A DNA stretch of 48,401 nt, taken from assembly GCA_018812625.1 (NCBI GenBank), contig JAHJDH010000019.1, positions 1 through 48,401 on the forward strand, read 5' to 3'. The notes below the pieces were generated by a model. It worked only from the letters and a program-made list of their open reading frames with translations, was not told where the DNA came from and did not search any database. The position numbers were made by a program, and so were the translations under genes. This DNA is from Microcaldota archaeon (GTDB lineage Archaea > Micrarchaeota > Micrarchaeia > Anstonellales > Bilamarchaeaceae). Below, one piece after another: positions 31,737 through 42,186 of this stretch (the stretch's first letter is position 1; each line of letters starts with the position of its first letter).

Positions 31737-34700
31737 ATGAACAAAATTGTTATTGTATTTGCATTGATGGTCTTGGCGAGTTTTTCTTTTGCTGCTAATG
31801 TCAGCACCTGCCAGGTGATTACCAGTCCTGATACCTATGATCAGACTGTTGATTTGACAGGAGCTCCGAATAACGCTGCTCCAATTGTCGGAACAACATG
31901 TATCCTCATCAATTCTTCTGATGTTATATATGACTGTCACAATTATGACATTACGAATAATGGTACTGTAGGAACAACCCACGGAATTGTATCAAACGGA
32001 CCACTTACTAATGTTACTATAAGAAACTGCGATGGCATCTCTCAATTCACTCGAGGTATATATGTACGCAGGACAAATAACAGCTATGTTCATGATAATG
32101 TTCTCTTCGACAGCAGCGCTCACCACGGATTGATCGTGGATGAGAGTTTCTATGGAAGGTTTGAAGACAACACAGCATATGACAATGCACTATACGGTAT
32201 CTACTCAACCAATTCAGATTACAATAACTTTACTCGTAACAATGCTTCCTTAAATGGGGGTCGTGGATTTTACATTCAGAATTCAGAAAATAATCGTTTT
32301 ATTGACAATATTGCCGACAACAATGTTGTTGATGGTTACCGTGTAACTACAAGTCTTAACAACGTTTTTATCAACAGCAATGCATCAGGACCAAACCAGG
32401 ACTTTGGTTATCATCTTGATGGCGGATCAGGACACAGTATTACTGGCTCTACTGCTCTACTGAATGACATCGGATTCTATGCTGATAATTCCGATTATAA
32501 CGATTTCATTAATGTTAATGGTTCACTTGGAGATGATGGTATTAGGTTTGAGTCATCAATTTGGAATGTTGCTGACCTATCCTACTTCTGCGACAACAAT
32601 GCAAACGGCGTTTATCTTCTGGATTCCCACGCAAGTACTGTTAGTGACACTACATCATGCCGCAATGGAAGAAATGGTTTCAACCTTGAGGATTCCAACA
32701 ACAATGATTTCATTAATGTAAACGGATCAGGAAATAGCATCAATGGTATTAACGCAGTTGACTCGAGTGGAAACGAAATAGATCCATCATATTTCTGTGA
32801 TAATGGCGAGAATGGTATTTATTTCAATAATTCAGACAACACTCTGATTCAGGATTCGTTTGTGTGCAATAATACTGAGGATGGAATGCACATATCCTAC
32901 TCCGATACTGTGACAATAACAAACAACACTGCCTATGATAATGGCGAGGCTGGAATAGAAACCGAAGAGATTCCTTCTGGCCTGAGCGTTACTGACAACA
33001 CTGCTTATGGGAATGTCGACAATGGAATTCATCTATTCAATTTCTTCTATAACACTGCTCCTGCTACGATTACAGGAAACACGGTTTATGGAAATTCATT
33101 CAATGGATTTGAATTTTCTGTTTTGAGAGACAGTATAATATCTGACAATCTTGCTTATGCCAACAGGTATAATGGTTTCAGATGGGCCATAACTCATAAT
33201 AATACTTGGAGCAACAACACTGCACACAGCAGCAACGAGTCATCTGGATTCTTTGGTTCCAATGCAGATGGCAATAACTTTACTGGCCTGACTGCCTATG
33301 GAAATTATGAGCATGGATTCAGGTTTGTAGCTGGTGCTGACAGCAATAATCTTCTTGACAGTGTGTTCTACGACAATACTGAGGCAGGTGTTTACGTGCT
33401 TGACTCAACTCTCAATACTATAACCAATGTGCAGCTCTATGGCAATACTCCTGATCTTTGGATTAGAGGAACTGGAATCGATGTAACTCTATCAAATGTT
33501 ATCTTTGACCTTGATGGCACATTTACCAATTATACAAATCTATCTCTAACTGATAATGTTGCATCTGCATATACAATCGATCATACGACTGAAGCCGTAT
33601 CAGGACCTCCACCTCCGGTTTCCAGATCCTTTGCAGGCAAATTTATCAACATAACAGAAACAGAACCAACAGTATCTATTGATTCTCTTGTGTTCCACTG
33701 GACTGAGGCAGAACTTGCTCCAGATTATCTTGAAGACGGTTTCCGCCTTATGAGATATAACGGAAGCTGGATTATTGTAAACAATACTGCTGATGCAACT
33801 GCAAATGAATTTTCACTAGCATCTGTTGATCTATTCGGAATATTTGCAATAATAGAATATCCTCCTGAGGATGGAGGAAATAATGGAGGATCTGGAGGGG
33901 ATTCAATGTCTGTATCCTTCAGTACATCATGTGAAGAAAATATAGTAAAAGTATCTTCAGGTGGCGCTTTAGCAGGTGCTGAAGTTAAGGTATTTGATAA
34001 GAATACTCTCAGTGATGTCGCTTCTGGATCGACAAACAGCAGCGGCGAATTTGGCTTTATGGGATGCGGCACTGATGTTAAAATAATTGTAACCAAGAGT
34101 GGCTATTCTACAGAGACAGTATACAAATCCCTTGTTGCATGCAGTGGATGCGCACTTGAATGCCTTGTGGATGAGGATTGTGCTGCAAATGAAAAATGCC
34201 ACACCAACATGTGCATTAGCATTGACTGTTCATGCGGAACAATTGTAGATCACTCATGCAATGCATATTCATGCTGTCAGGATTCTCACTGTGAGGCAAA
34301 CCAGGCATGTGTCAACAATGAATGTGTGGATCAGTATGAATGCACTTCTGATGAAGACTGCGAATCCACAGAATCATGCGAGATCGAAGAAGGTACAGAA
34401 GGCGGTTCATGCGAAGAAATCACCGGTGAATGCGGTGAGGCAAAAGATCACGCATGGGTTTCCTATGAATGTGGCAGCGAAGAAAATTGTCCAGACTGTT
34501 CATCTGGCTATTACTGTGATGTTCATGTCTGCAAATCTGACAGGAACCTGAATGGTCCTGATTCCGGATATGTTGGAGAGAATGTTTCCATTACTGCAAC
34601 TGAAGCAGGAGGAGCTTGCATTGACTGCGAAGTCCAGATAAAGTTCCCTGATGGAAAAACAATAACCGGAAGAACTGATAGTAAAGGTAATATGCAATTG

Positions 34701-34916
34701 CCTCTATCCATCGAAGGTCCACACGAAGTTACTCTGCTTAAGGATGGGAACGCTCTTGTGACAATCAAGATTGATGCTCTCACAAGATCAATTGAGCCAG
34801 TTGAAGAACCGGAAACGTCTGTTCTTGATGATGTTGGAGCATTGTTCTTCTGGATGGTCATACTTGCAGTCATTGTCTTTGCATTTGTTATCTACAGGCG
34901 CGGCAAGACCAAATAA
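31737..34916 (+). CDS. Membrane-anchored surface protein with parallel beta-helix and Cys-rich stalk
   Basis: The 1059-aa protein has a Sec signal (FALMVLASFSFAA) at 1-20. A NosD-like right-handed beta-helix at about 25-570 is built from repeats of the NNTAYDN / GI-type, dense in N-x-T/S sequons. At 575-705 there is a domain resembling the PGF-pre-PGF region (VFHWTEAEL, NGSWIIVNN, DLFGIFAII). After a Gly-rich hinge near 714 comes a carboxypeptidase-regulatory-like fold at 725-800 (GSTNSSGEFGFMGCG). A Cys-rich stalk follows at 800-935 with DEDC and CQDSHC-type knots, then an Ig-like unit near 937-1015 and one membrane helix near 1031-1052 ending YRRGKTK. The chain is outside, anchored by its tail. 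It may bind or process polysaccharide; no catalytic residues are evident. Confidence 0.85.
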   Translation: MNKIVIVFALMVLASFSFAANVSTCQVITSPDTYDQTVDLTGAPNNAAPIVGTTCILINSSDVIYDCHNYDITNNGTVGTTHGIVSNGPLTNVTIRNCDGISQFTRGIYVRRTNNSYVHDNVLFDSSAHHGLIVDESFYGRFEDNTAYDNALYGIYSTNSDYNNFTRNNASLNGGRGFYIQNSENNRFIDNIADNNVVDGYRVTTSLNNVFINSNASGPNQDFGYHLDGGSGHSITGSTALLNDIGFYADNSDYNDFINVNGSLGDDGIRFESSIWNVADLSYFCDNNANGVYLLDSHASTVSDTTSCRNGRNGFNLEDSNNNDFINVNGSGNSINGINAVDSSGNEIDPSYFCDNGENGIYFNNSDNTLIQDSFVCNNTEDGMHISYSDTVTITNNTAYDNGEAGIETEEIPSGLSVTDNTAYGNVDNGIHLFNFFYNTAPATITGNTVYGNSFNGFEFSVLRDSIISDNLAYANRYNGFRWAITHNNTWSNNTAHSSNESSGFFGSNADGNNFTGLTAYGNYEHGFRFVAGADSNNLLDSVFYDNTEAGVYVLDSTLNTITNVQLYGNTPDLWIRGTGIDVTLSNVIFDLDGTFTNYTNLSLTDNVASAYTIDHTTEAVSGPPPPVSRSFAGKFINITETEPTVSIDSLVFHWTEAELAPDYLEDGFRLMRYNGSWIIVNNTADATANEFSLASVDLFGIFAIIEYPPEDGGNNGGSGGDSMSVSFSTSCEENIVKVSSGGALAGAEVKVFDKNTLSDVASGSTNSSGEFGFMGCGTDVKIIVTKSGYSTETVYKSLVACSGCALECLVDEDCAANEKCHTNMCISIDCSCGTIVDHSCNAYSCCQDSHCEANQACVNNECVDQYECTSDEDCESTESCEIEEGTEGGSCEEITGECGEAKDHAWVSYECGSEENCPDCSSGYYCDVHVCKSDRNLNGPDSGYVGENVSITATEAGGACIDCEVQIKFPDGKTITGRTDSKGNMQLPLSIEGPHEVTLLKDGNALVTIKIDALTRSIEPVEEPETSVLDDVGALFFWMVILAVIVFAFVIYRRGKTK

Positions 34917-34917
34917 T

Positions 34918-34936
34918 CTTTTTTTCTTTTTCTCTC
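34918..34936 (+). terminator. T-rich terminator between the two beta-helix genes
   Basis: CTTTTTTTCTTTTTCTCTC-type tract immediately after the stop of the 1059-aa gene and before the next TATA box. The two genes are therefore probably transcribed separately. Confidence 0.45.
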
Positions 34937-34948
34937 CTCTTCTGAATC

Positions 34949-34956
34949 TTTATAAA
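34949..34956 (+). promoter_or_regulatory. TATA box for the 2375-aa beta-helix protein
   Basis: Perfect TTTATAAA centred 26-27 nt before ATG 34979. Confidence 0.65.
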
Positions 34957-34978
34957 CCTTCCCTGTCATTTCTGGCCT

Positions 34979-37900
34979 ATGAGACCTATCTTTGTTTTAG
35001 CAGTATTATTGGCACTTGTTTCAATATCCTTTTCTATCGATGTTTCAAGCTGTCAGGTAATTAATAGTCCTGGAACTTATGATCTGATTAATAGTTTCGG
35101 TGGCAGCACTACTAACTATTGGTATGCTACATACACTACCTGCATTCTGGTTAACAATACTCAGAATGTAATTATTGACTGTCATGGATATTCAGTTAAT
35201 GAAACTGCCGGAACATCTGGTGCACCAATTGCTGTTCGAAACTCATCGAATGTTGTAATCCAGAACTGTAACTTGAATGGGGCAAGAGGTGTAGCATTCA
35301 ATAATGTAAATTATACTAATGTTACTAACAACAATATTTCTGCCAATTGGGCTGTTGTTTCTGCAGGTGGGGGTTATGATTATTATAATCTCTTTGAATA
35401 CAATGACATTGCAGCTGGCACATATGGTTTCTTTTATCCTGTTGCTAATTCGACTATAAGGTACAACAACGTAACTGCTCCGGGCTCTGGAGCATATCTC
35501 TTTAGCGGCAACAATCTCATTACTGACAATTATGCTTACAATTCTCCAAGATGCTATGGCGTAAGTGGGGATGAGCTGAGGCGAAATATTGCTTATAACT
35601 GTAGTGACTCATGCTACTCAATACCATATACAAGCGGCGGGGCCGAATTCATCAACAATACTGCTGATACTTGCGGTGATGGTTTCTCTACTGCCGGGGG
35701 CGAAGGAGCTCTCTTCCAGGACAACATAATAAGAAATTCAAACAATGGTGTTTATCTTGAGACAAGATTCAGCGAGGGTATTGATTATGCGAGATATAAT
35801 GTAATAGATGGAAACCAGATAACAAACTGTGGAGTTGGTATGACTGGTTATTTTGATATACTAAACAACTTCACAGATAATGTGATCACTGGAAGTACGC
35901 TATACGGAATCCAGATGAACAGCTCGAATAATGATTATTTCAGTGGAAATATTGTTACGGGAAGTACGGGTGATGGTGTTGTACTGAACTGGGTAACAAA
36001 CACTGACTTTATTGATGAAACTTCATCAAGCAATGGTGGAGATGGCCTTCATCTTGAGAGCTCAACGAACAATCTTGTTGATCCATCATACTTCTGCAAC
36101 AACACAGGACACGGTATTGCACTCAACTCATCAAGTTCAAATAACATAAACGATTCAGTTGCATGCAACAACACTGGCAGTGGTATGTATCTTGATAACT
36201 CTACACTCAATAACATCACAAACAATACTGTCTACAATAACACCGGTTCTGGAATTTATCTTACTGATTCCAGCAATAACACAATGACACTCAATGACGT
36301 ATATGATAATGCTCAAGTTGGTGTTGGCTTTACTGGTGCTCCAGGGGGTGGAAGCAAATTCAACGACTTGTTTTCCAACAATATATATGGAAATAGGGGT
36401 GGTGTTTCAATTATTTCCTATTTCGCAACTGTCTTTGCTCCATATGTAAGCAACAATAATGTTCTATCAAATAATGAGATTTACGATAACACAGAACATG
36501 GTGTCTACAGCAGGAACAGTGTCTTCCAGATGTCCTTTGATCATCTATATAATAATGGACTTGACATGAACCTGTCTGCACCAAGCGATCCAACAGCATT
36601 TGGCTTTGGATTTATCATGGCGAATGCTATTATCGACAATCCTACAGGAACATACCAGAACTTTACCAACCTGACTATTGGGGATTATGTTGAGGTCGGA
36701 ACTGCGTATACTATTAACTGGAGCAATACTCCAGCAGCTCTTCCTCCAGCATTTGATCAGTTCAAAGGCTTTATTGAAATTACAAATGCTACTCCTGGCG
36801 TAATTATCGATGGCATCCAATGGAAATGGCACGATGGAGAGCTAGCTGGCTTTGATGAAAATAACTTTGAATTATGGGAACATGATGGATCTTGGAGCGA
36901 AGTTGCAAACGCAACTCTCACTACTGGTTCCAACAACATAATAGTAACAAATCTCAGCAGTTTCAGTAGCTTTGGTATATTGCAAAACAATAACTGTCCA
37001 ATAATCTCTGCTCCTGGTTCATATACTCAGGGCGTAGATTACGTTGGTGCTCCAAACTCCGTCTCAATTATTGGCTATCCAACCATAACCAACACATGTA
37101 TCTACATCAATTCATCTGACGTTATCTTTGATTGTGATGGATACACAGTAACTCATGATTCTACTCCGCTCGGAGATGTTGGTATTACTTTCTATCCAGG
37201 TTATGACAACATAACTCTTCTCAATTGCGAAGCATCGCTTTATGAGATTGGTTTATTTGGAATCGGTGTCAATGGCACAACGGTCCAAAACAACACATTC
37301 CATAGTAATTATAACGGTGTTATTCTGCGAGATTCTTATTCGAACATACTGCAAGGCAATGTAGCATACAACAACTCAAATACTGGATTTTTGCACTTTG
37401 ACTTCTATTCAAGCAATTTAGTGGGCAATACAGCGTACAACAATACTGATGGTATTGCAATTAGTACTGCCTCAGGAATCAATGCATCTTTCAATACACT
37501 ACACAGCAATTTGCTAGACGGATTCCTTCTTTCTAATGCAAGCTTCAACAGACTTTCAGACAACGTTGCATACAACAATTCTGATGATGGTTTTGATTTA
37601 GTGTCCTACAATAGTACCTTCGAAGATAATCTTGCATATGACAACAGCAACCACGGATTTCATATCCAGTCTGGTATGGCTCGGTCTATTCCATATTACT
37701 CAGATAACAGTACTGTTATGAACAATACTGCGTATGGGAATACTGGCAACGGTTTCCATTTAACTGGTGATGAAACTAATGCTTTACTTGAAGTTCTTGT
37801 AGTTGATAATGTTGCATATGGTAATGAGAATGGATTTTACCTAAATGAATCTGATTACATCACAATATACAATAATACTGCGCATGATCATTCAGGCGAA

Positions 37901-40900
37901 ATCGGATTCTGGATTCTTCATTCAGAATACAATAACTTCACTGACAATACTGCATATGAAAATGGCGATGGTTTCTCAGTTTATGATGAAGTTAATTATA
38001 CAAATCTCACTGAAAATACTGCGTATAACAATACTCAGGGTATTAGGATTTCTGACAATTCAACTTACATAACTTTAACCAACAATGAAGTCTTTGACAA
38101 TGGTGCTGGAATCGGAATTTTGGATTCTAATATGACCTCAGTTAATGGAGACCATTTATTTGGCAATGCTGTGGATATGTATGTGGCCAATGCTATTGGC
38201 TCTACTCTACAGTTCCAGGTAGATGCAACAAACGTTATCTTTGACAATCCTCTTGGAAACTACACGAACTTTACAAACCTTTCATTTAGCAATGTTCATG
38301 AATCTGATACTGCATATGCTATAACCTGGGATCAGGAACCTGTATCTAATCCGCTTTCTGGAGAAGTTGAATCCTTTGAAAACAAATTTGTTAATATTAG
38401 CAAACGAGCTCCAAGTGAAGCTGTTTCACTTGATAGTGTTATTTGGCATTGGACTGATACTGAATCAGCAGCTTACAATGAAGATTTACTTGAACTTAGA
38501 AAACACAATGCTACTGATGGTTGGGTTGTACTAAACAACACTCCAGATACTGGAGCAAATACTCTAAGTTTAACTGATCTTGATGAATTCAGTACATTTG
38601 CACTTGTTCAGAACAATGGATGTCCGGCTCCAATTACTGCGCCTGGTACATACCAACTCATGGGCCATACTTATGGAGCTTCAAATGATGTTTCTGAAAT
38701 TCCAGAAGGAGATCTTGATCTTGCATGTATCAAGATTGCATCAAATGATGTTGTCTTTGATTGTAATGGATTTAATATTACAAACAATGGAACCAGCAAT
38801 TCAACAGCATTTGCAATCAATGGTTCACTTTCAGTTGACTACACAAACGTAACAATCCAGAACTGTCCGAGCATCACCAATTATTCATTTGGTGCTTATC
38901 TGTATGCATCCACTGAAGATGTTATCGACAATGTTACCATATATGATACGGTACTTGATTCAATTTACTTCCTGAACATGACATACTCCAATGTTACTTC
39001 AAGCACACTCTATAATTCTGCAGAAGGAGACGGTGTCTCTGTAGATCAGGGAAGCAACAATGTTTTCAGAGAAAATATTGCTTATAACAATTATGAGAAC
39101 GGAATTTATCTGGAGGATTCTCCAGACAACCAGGTTCTAAACAACACGGTTTACTTCAACAATGATGTTGGTGTTCTATCAAATGAACCTGGATCTCTAA
39201 GAAATTTGGTTGCAGACAACATTGGTTATGAGAATGGTATTGCATCATTTGCTGCTACTTATGGTGCAAATGACAATGTGTTTACCAGAAACTGGGCTTA
39301 CAATGATACTGGGTTTGCATTCTACGATGTAAATAGGCCGAACGTAACATTCAACAGAGCAGAAAACGGTTCCGGTATGGGAATGTTATTCCTGGCACCT
39401 GATTCGGATGATGTCGGTTATGTATTTGTAAGCGTAGATGACCTGTACGTTGCAAGTAATTATGCATTCAACTACATGCCAAGAAACGAATCTGATGGTT
39501 ATTACTTCTACAATTGTATCGGCGGTACTTTGATAAACAATACACTTATCAGGTCCAACGACCAAGGATTTGATTTCGATAATGTGTACTTCTTCAATGT
39601 TACAAATAACACGGCACAGGATGTCAATGAAGAAGGAGGATTTTCGTTTGATAACTCTACATATAACTTCATTTCAGACAATATTGCCCGTGGAAATGGA
39701 ATTGGATTTATTTTGAATCAGGGAAGTACAATTAATGCTGTCATTGAGAATCAAGCATTGTTCAATAATATGGGTATTCTGCTTGACGGCAATGCATCTG
39801 GAAATTATGTGCTGAACAACACTGCAACAAGCAACCTTGCTGTCGGCTATGTTGCTGCACTATTCTCAGACAACAATCAGTTTATTGGAAATACTGCAAA
39901 CAATGGAACCGGATTCGCATTCTATCTTGTAGATGGTAATATAGTTGAATCAAATACAGTATCCGGTGGATCCGGAGCAGGCATATCATTACTTCTGCCA
40001 GTTCCTATTAACGATACTGGATTTGTTTTCCTAGGAACCAATAATTCCAGAGTATTCAACAACACTGCATATGATTATTCTGGCGGAGTAAATCACGGAT
40101 TCTTTGCTGATGCAAGCAGCGGAAACAACTTCACAATGAATACTGTATATGATGTTGATTCCTCTGGTTTCTGGATGCAACTTTCCGATTCAAACAACTT
40201 TACCAGAAACATTGTGTATAATTCAACTGATACTGGTATGTACGTTGATTCTTCAGAAAACAACCAATTTGTTGAGAATGAAGTATACAATAATGCATTT
40301 GGATTTGGCCTTGCTGCAGGATCTCAATTCAACTACTATATGAACAATACAGCTCATGACAATGATGCTGGTTTCAGGGTAGATAATTCAAACAGCAACA
40401 CATTTACCATAAACCAAGTGTTTGACAACAACCTTGATGGAATATATGTATTCCCGGCATCAAGCAACAATAACTTTACTGAAAACGAAGTGTTCAACAA
40501 TACTCTAAATGGATTCTTCATAGGCTCTTCAGATGGAAATGCACTCGAGATCAACGAGATACACGATAATCTTGGTGCGGGTGTCAACATTTCCGATTCA
40601 AACCTAACTACATTGATGGGAGATCACATCTATAATAACAACCCGGACTTTGTGGTTGATGGAACTGGAATCGATGTTGCATTAGTTGAAGTAGTATTCG
40701 ATAATCCAGTTGGAAACCTGACTAACTTCACAAACCTTTCAGTAACTGACAATGTGAACTCGGCATACTCGATTAACTGGGCAGCTCAACCAAGTGTTGG
40801 TCTTCCGGGTACATCTCCAGGTGCAAGATCCTTCCTTGGTAAATTTGTAAACATAACAAACCTCACCAGCGGAGTTGTAATTGACAATTTGGTCTGGCAT

Positions 40901-42106
40901 TGGACTGACGCAGAGACTGTTGGATATACTGAGGGCAGATTTGAAGTTCGAAGATTCGTTACTGGTATCTGGGCAACTACTCCAGACGTACTAGATACTG
41001 GTGCAAACACTCTGACACTTTCAAATGCAAGTAACTTCAGCACATTTGCAATTCTGGAAGCTCCGGAAGATGATGATAATGATGATGGCGGAAAGTCAAG
41101 TGTGGATGTATCATTCTCATCAACATGCGATGGCAATGTTGTTCGGGTAATCGGCACAACTCCAAAAGACGGATTTACTGTGCTTGTTGATCATGCAGTT
41201 TCGCTTAGTGAAATTGCATCTGGAACAACTAATGAAGATGGTGAATTTGAATTCCCAGGATGTGGAATTGGAGTCAAGATAACCGTCAAAAAATCGACAT
41301 ACTTTACAGAGACCCTATATGAAGATCTAATAGCATGTCCATTATGTGATCTTGAATGCGGTGATGATCTAGACTGTGAGGATAATGAACACTGTGTTGA
41401 CAACATGTGCGAACTTGTTGATTGTGACTGTGGTGAGATAGAAAATCACCAATGCAATGAATATCAATGCTGTTCTGATGCAGACTGTCCGGAGGGTCTT
41501 GTTTGCCAGGATAATTCATGTACAAATGAATGTACTTCTGATGCAGACTGTGAATCCACAGAATTCTGTAACATTGAAGAAGGTGCAGAAGGCGGATCCT
41601 GCGAAGAGCTCACTGGCCAATGCGGTTATGCTGATAACCATGTTTGGAATGTATATGAATGTGGTGAAGAAGGCTGCCCAGAATGTCCTGAGCAATATGT
41701 TTGCGAAGAACACATTTGCGAGCCAATTCCTGAACTTGATGGTCCTGAAACAGCATTCGTTGGAGAGTCTGGAATAATAAACGCAACAGAGGGACGTGAT
41801 CCATGTATCGATTGTGATATCGTGATCAGACTTCCTGATGGAAGCAGTATCCATGGCAAAACTGACTCTGGCGGACAAATCAAAGTGCCATTGAACATGG
41901 AGGGAAAATACACCTTTAGTCTTGTTCAGGATGGAGAAACAGTAGATTCACTTACTGTTGATGCGCTAGTAAAGCCTCAAGTTACTCCTGAGAAACCACC
42001 AACCAGTATTTTGGATGATCTTGGTGCATGGTTGCTTTGGCTGCTACTGCTTCTTGTATTGGTGTTTGCCTTTGTGATCTACAGAAGAAGACAGCACCAA
42101 AAATAA
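34979..42106 (+). CDS. Giant surface protein with three beta-helix modules and Cys-rich membrane anchor
   Basis: The 2375-aa protein is a paralogue of the neighbour at 31737. After a signal (MRPIFVLAVLLALVSISFS) it carries three tandem modules starting near residues 22, 670 and 1211, each opening with SCQVINSPGTY, NCPIISAPGSY or GCPAPITAPGTY. Each continues with beta-helix repeats full of NNTAY(N/D)N, and closes with a W-H-(W)-x-D/E domain ending FSSFGIL, FSTFALV or FSTFAIL. The tail repeats the neighbour's order: carboxypeptidase-regulatory-like unit near 2040, Cys-rich stalk near 2115-2250, Ig-like unit near 2253, and membrane helix near 2346-2366 followed by YRRRQHQK. It probably forms a long, heavily N-glycosylated fibre from the surface. 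Ligand or enzymatic role is unknown. Confidence 0.88.
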   Translation: MRPIFVLAVLLALVSISFSIDVSSCQVINSPGTYDLINSFGGSTTNYWYATYTTCILVNNTQNVIIDCHGYSVNETAGTSGAPIAVRNSSNVVIQNCNLNGARGVAFNNVNYTNVTNNNISANWAVVSAGGGYDYYNLFEYNDIAAGTYGFFYPVANSTIRYNNVTAPGSGAYLFSGNNLITDNYAYNSPRCYGVSGDELRRNIAYNCSDSCYSIPYTSGGAEFINNTADTCGDGFSTAGGEGALFQDNIIRNSNNGVYLETRFSEGIDYARYNVIDGNQITNCGVGMTGYFDILNNFTDNVITGSTLYGIQMNSSNNDYFSGNIVTGSTGDGVVLNWVTNTDFIDETSSSNGGDGLHLESSTNNLVDPSYFCNNTGHGIALNSSSSNNINDSVACNNTGSGMYLDNSTLNNITNNTVYNNTGSGIYLTDSSNNTMTLNDVYDNAQVGVGFTGAPGGGSKFNDLFSNNIYGNRGGVSIISYFATVFAPYVSNNNVLSNNEIYDNTEHGVYSRNSVFQMSFDHLYNNGLDMNLSAPSDPTAFGFGFIMANAIIDNPTGTYQNFTNLTIGDYVEVGTAYTINWSNTPAALPPAFDQFKGFIEITNATPGVIIDGIQWKWHDGELAGFDENNFELWEHDGSWSEVANATLTTGSNNIIVTNLSSFSSFGILQNNNCPIISAPGSYTQGVDYVGAPNSVSIIGYPTITNTCIYINSSDVIFDCDGYTVTHDSTPLGDVGITFYPGYDNITLLNCEASLYEIGLFGIGVNGTTVQNNTFHSNYNGVILRDSYSNILQGNVAYNNSNTGFLHFDFYSSNLVGNTAYNNTDGIAISTASGINASFNTLHSNLLDGFLLSNASFNRLSDNVAYNNSDDGFDLVSYNSTFEDNLAYDNSNHGFHIQSGMARSIPYYSDNSTVMNNTAYGNTGNGFHLTGDETNALLEVLVVDNVAYGNENGFYLNESDYITIYNNTAHDHSGEIGFWILHSEYNNFTDNTAYENGDGFSVYDEVNYTNLTENTAYNNTQGIRISDNSTYITLTNNEVFDNGAGIGILDSNMTSVNGDHLFGNAVDMYVANAIGSTLQFQVDATNVIFDNPLGNYTNFTNLSFSNVHESDTAYAITWDQEPVSNPLSGEVESFENKFVNISKRAPSEAVSLDSVIWHWTDTESAAYNEDLLELRKHNATDGWVVLNNTPDTGANTLSLTDLDEFSTFALVQNNGCPAPITAPGTYQLMGHTYGASNDVSEIPEGDLDLACIKIASNDVVFDCNGFNITNNGTSNSTAFAINGSLSVDYTNVTIQNCPSITNYSFGAYLYASTEDVIDNVTIYDTVLDSIYFLNMTYSNVTSSTLYNSAEGDGVSVDQGSNNVFRENIAYNNYENGIYLEDSPDNQVLNNTVYFNNDVGVLSNEPGSLRNLVADNIGYENGIASFAATYGANDNVFTRNWAYNDTGFAFYDVNRPNVTFNRAENGSGMGMLFLAPDSDDVGYVFVSVDDLYVASNYAFNYMPRNESDGYYFYNCIGGTLINNTLIRSNDQGFDFDNVYFFNVTNNTAQDVNEEGGFSFDNSTYNFISDNIARGNGIGFILNQGSTINAVIENQALFNNMGILLDGNASGNYVLNNTATSNLAVGYVAALFSDNNQFIGNTANNGTGFAFYLVDGNIVESNTVSGGSGAGISLLLPVPINDTGFVFLGTNNSRVFNNTAYDYSGGVNHGFFADASSGNNFTMNTVYDVDSSGFWMQLSDSNNFTRNIVYNSTDTGMYVDSSENNQFVENEVYNNAFGFGLAAGSQFNYYMNNTAHDNDAGFRVDNSNSNTFTINQVFDNNLDGIYVFPASSNNNFTENEVFNNTLNGFFIGSSDGNALEINEIHDNLGAGVNISDSNLTTLMGDHIYNNNPDFVVDGTGIDVALVEVVFDNPVGNLTNFTNLSVTDNVNSAYSINWAAQPSVGLPGTSPGARSFLGKFVNITNLTSGVVIDNLVWHWTDAETVGYTEGRFEVRRFVTGIWATTPDVLDTGANTLTLSNASNFSTFAILEAPEDDDNDDGGKSSVDVSFSSTCDGNVVRVIGTTPKDGFTVLVDHAVSLSEIASGTTNEDGEFEFPGCGIGVKITVKKSTYFTETLYEDLIACPLCDLECGDDLDCEDNEHCVDNMCELVDCDCGEIENHQCNEYQCCSDADCPEGLVCQDNSCTNECTSDADCESTEFCNIEEGAEGGSCEELTGQCGYADNHVWNVYECGEEGCPECPEQYVCEEHICEPIPELDGPETAFVGESGIINATEGRDPCIDCDIVIRLPDGSSIHGKTDSGGQIKVPLNMEGKYTFSLVQDGETVDSLTVDALVKPQVTPEKPPTSILDDLGAWLLWLLLLLVLVFAFVIYRRRQHQK

Positions 42107-42107
42107 C

Positions 42108-42120
42108 TTTTTTCTTTTTT
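42108..42120 (+). terminator. T-tract terminator after the giant beta-helix gene
   Basis: TTTTTTCTTTTTT immediately after the stop codon. Confidence 0.5.
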
Positions 42121-42186
42121 CCAGTTTTTCCCACCTAATAACAGTTCTTTTAAACGTTACTAAATATATTAATTCGTGGGGTATTC

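Noticed and set aside
31737-42106. Two beta-helix genes as one split gene or an assembly duplication
   Set aside because: Each has its own signal peptide, promoter, anchor and stop, and the sequences are diverged throughout, so they are true paralogues.
31737-42106. CRISPR-like or DNA-level tandem repeat in the beta-helix genes
   Set aside because: The recurring AACAATACTG-type words encode NNT-rich beta-helix turns, differ in spacing and sequence, and lie in continuous reading frames.
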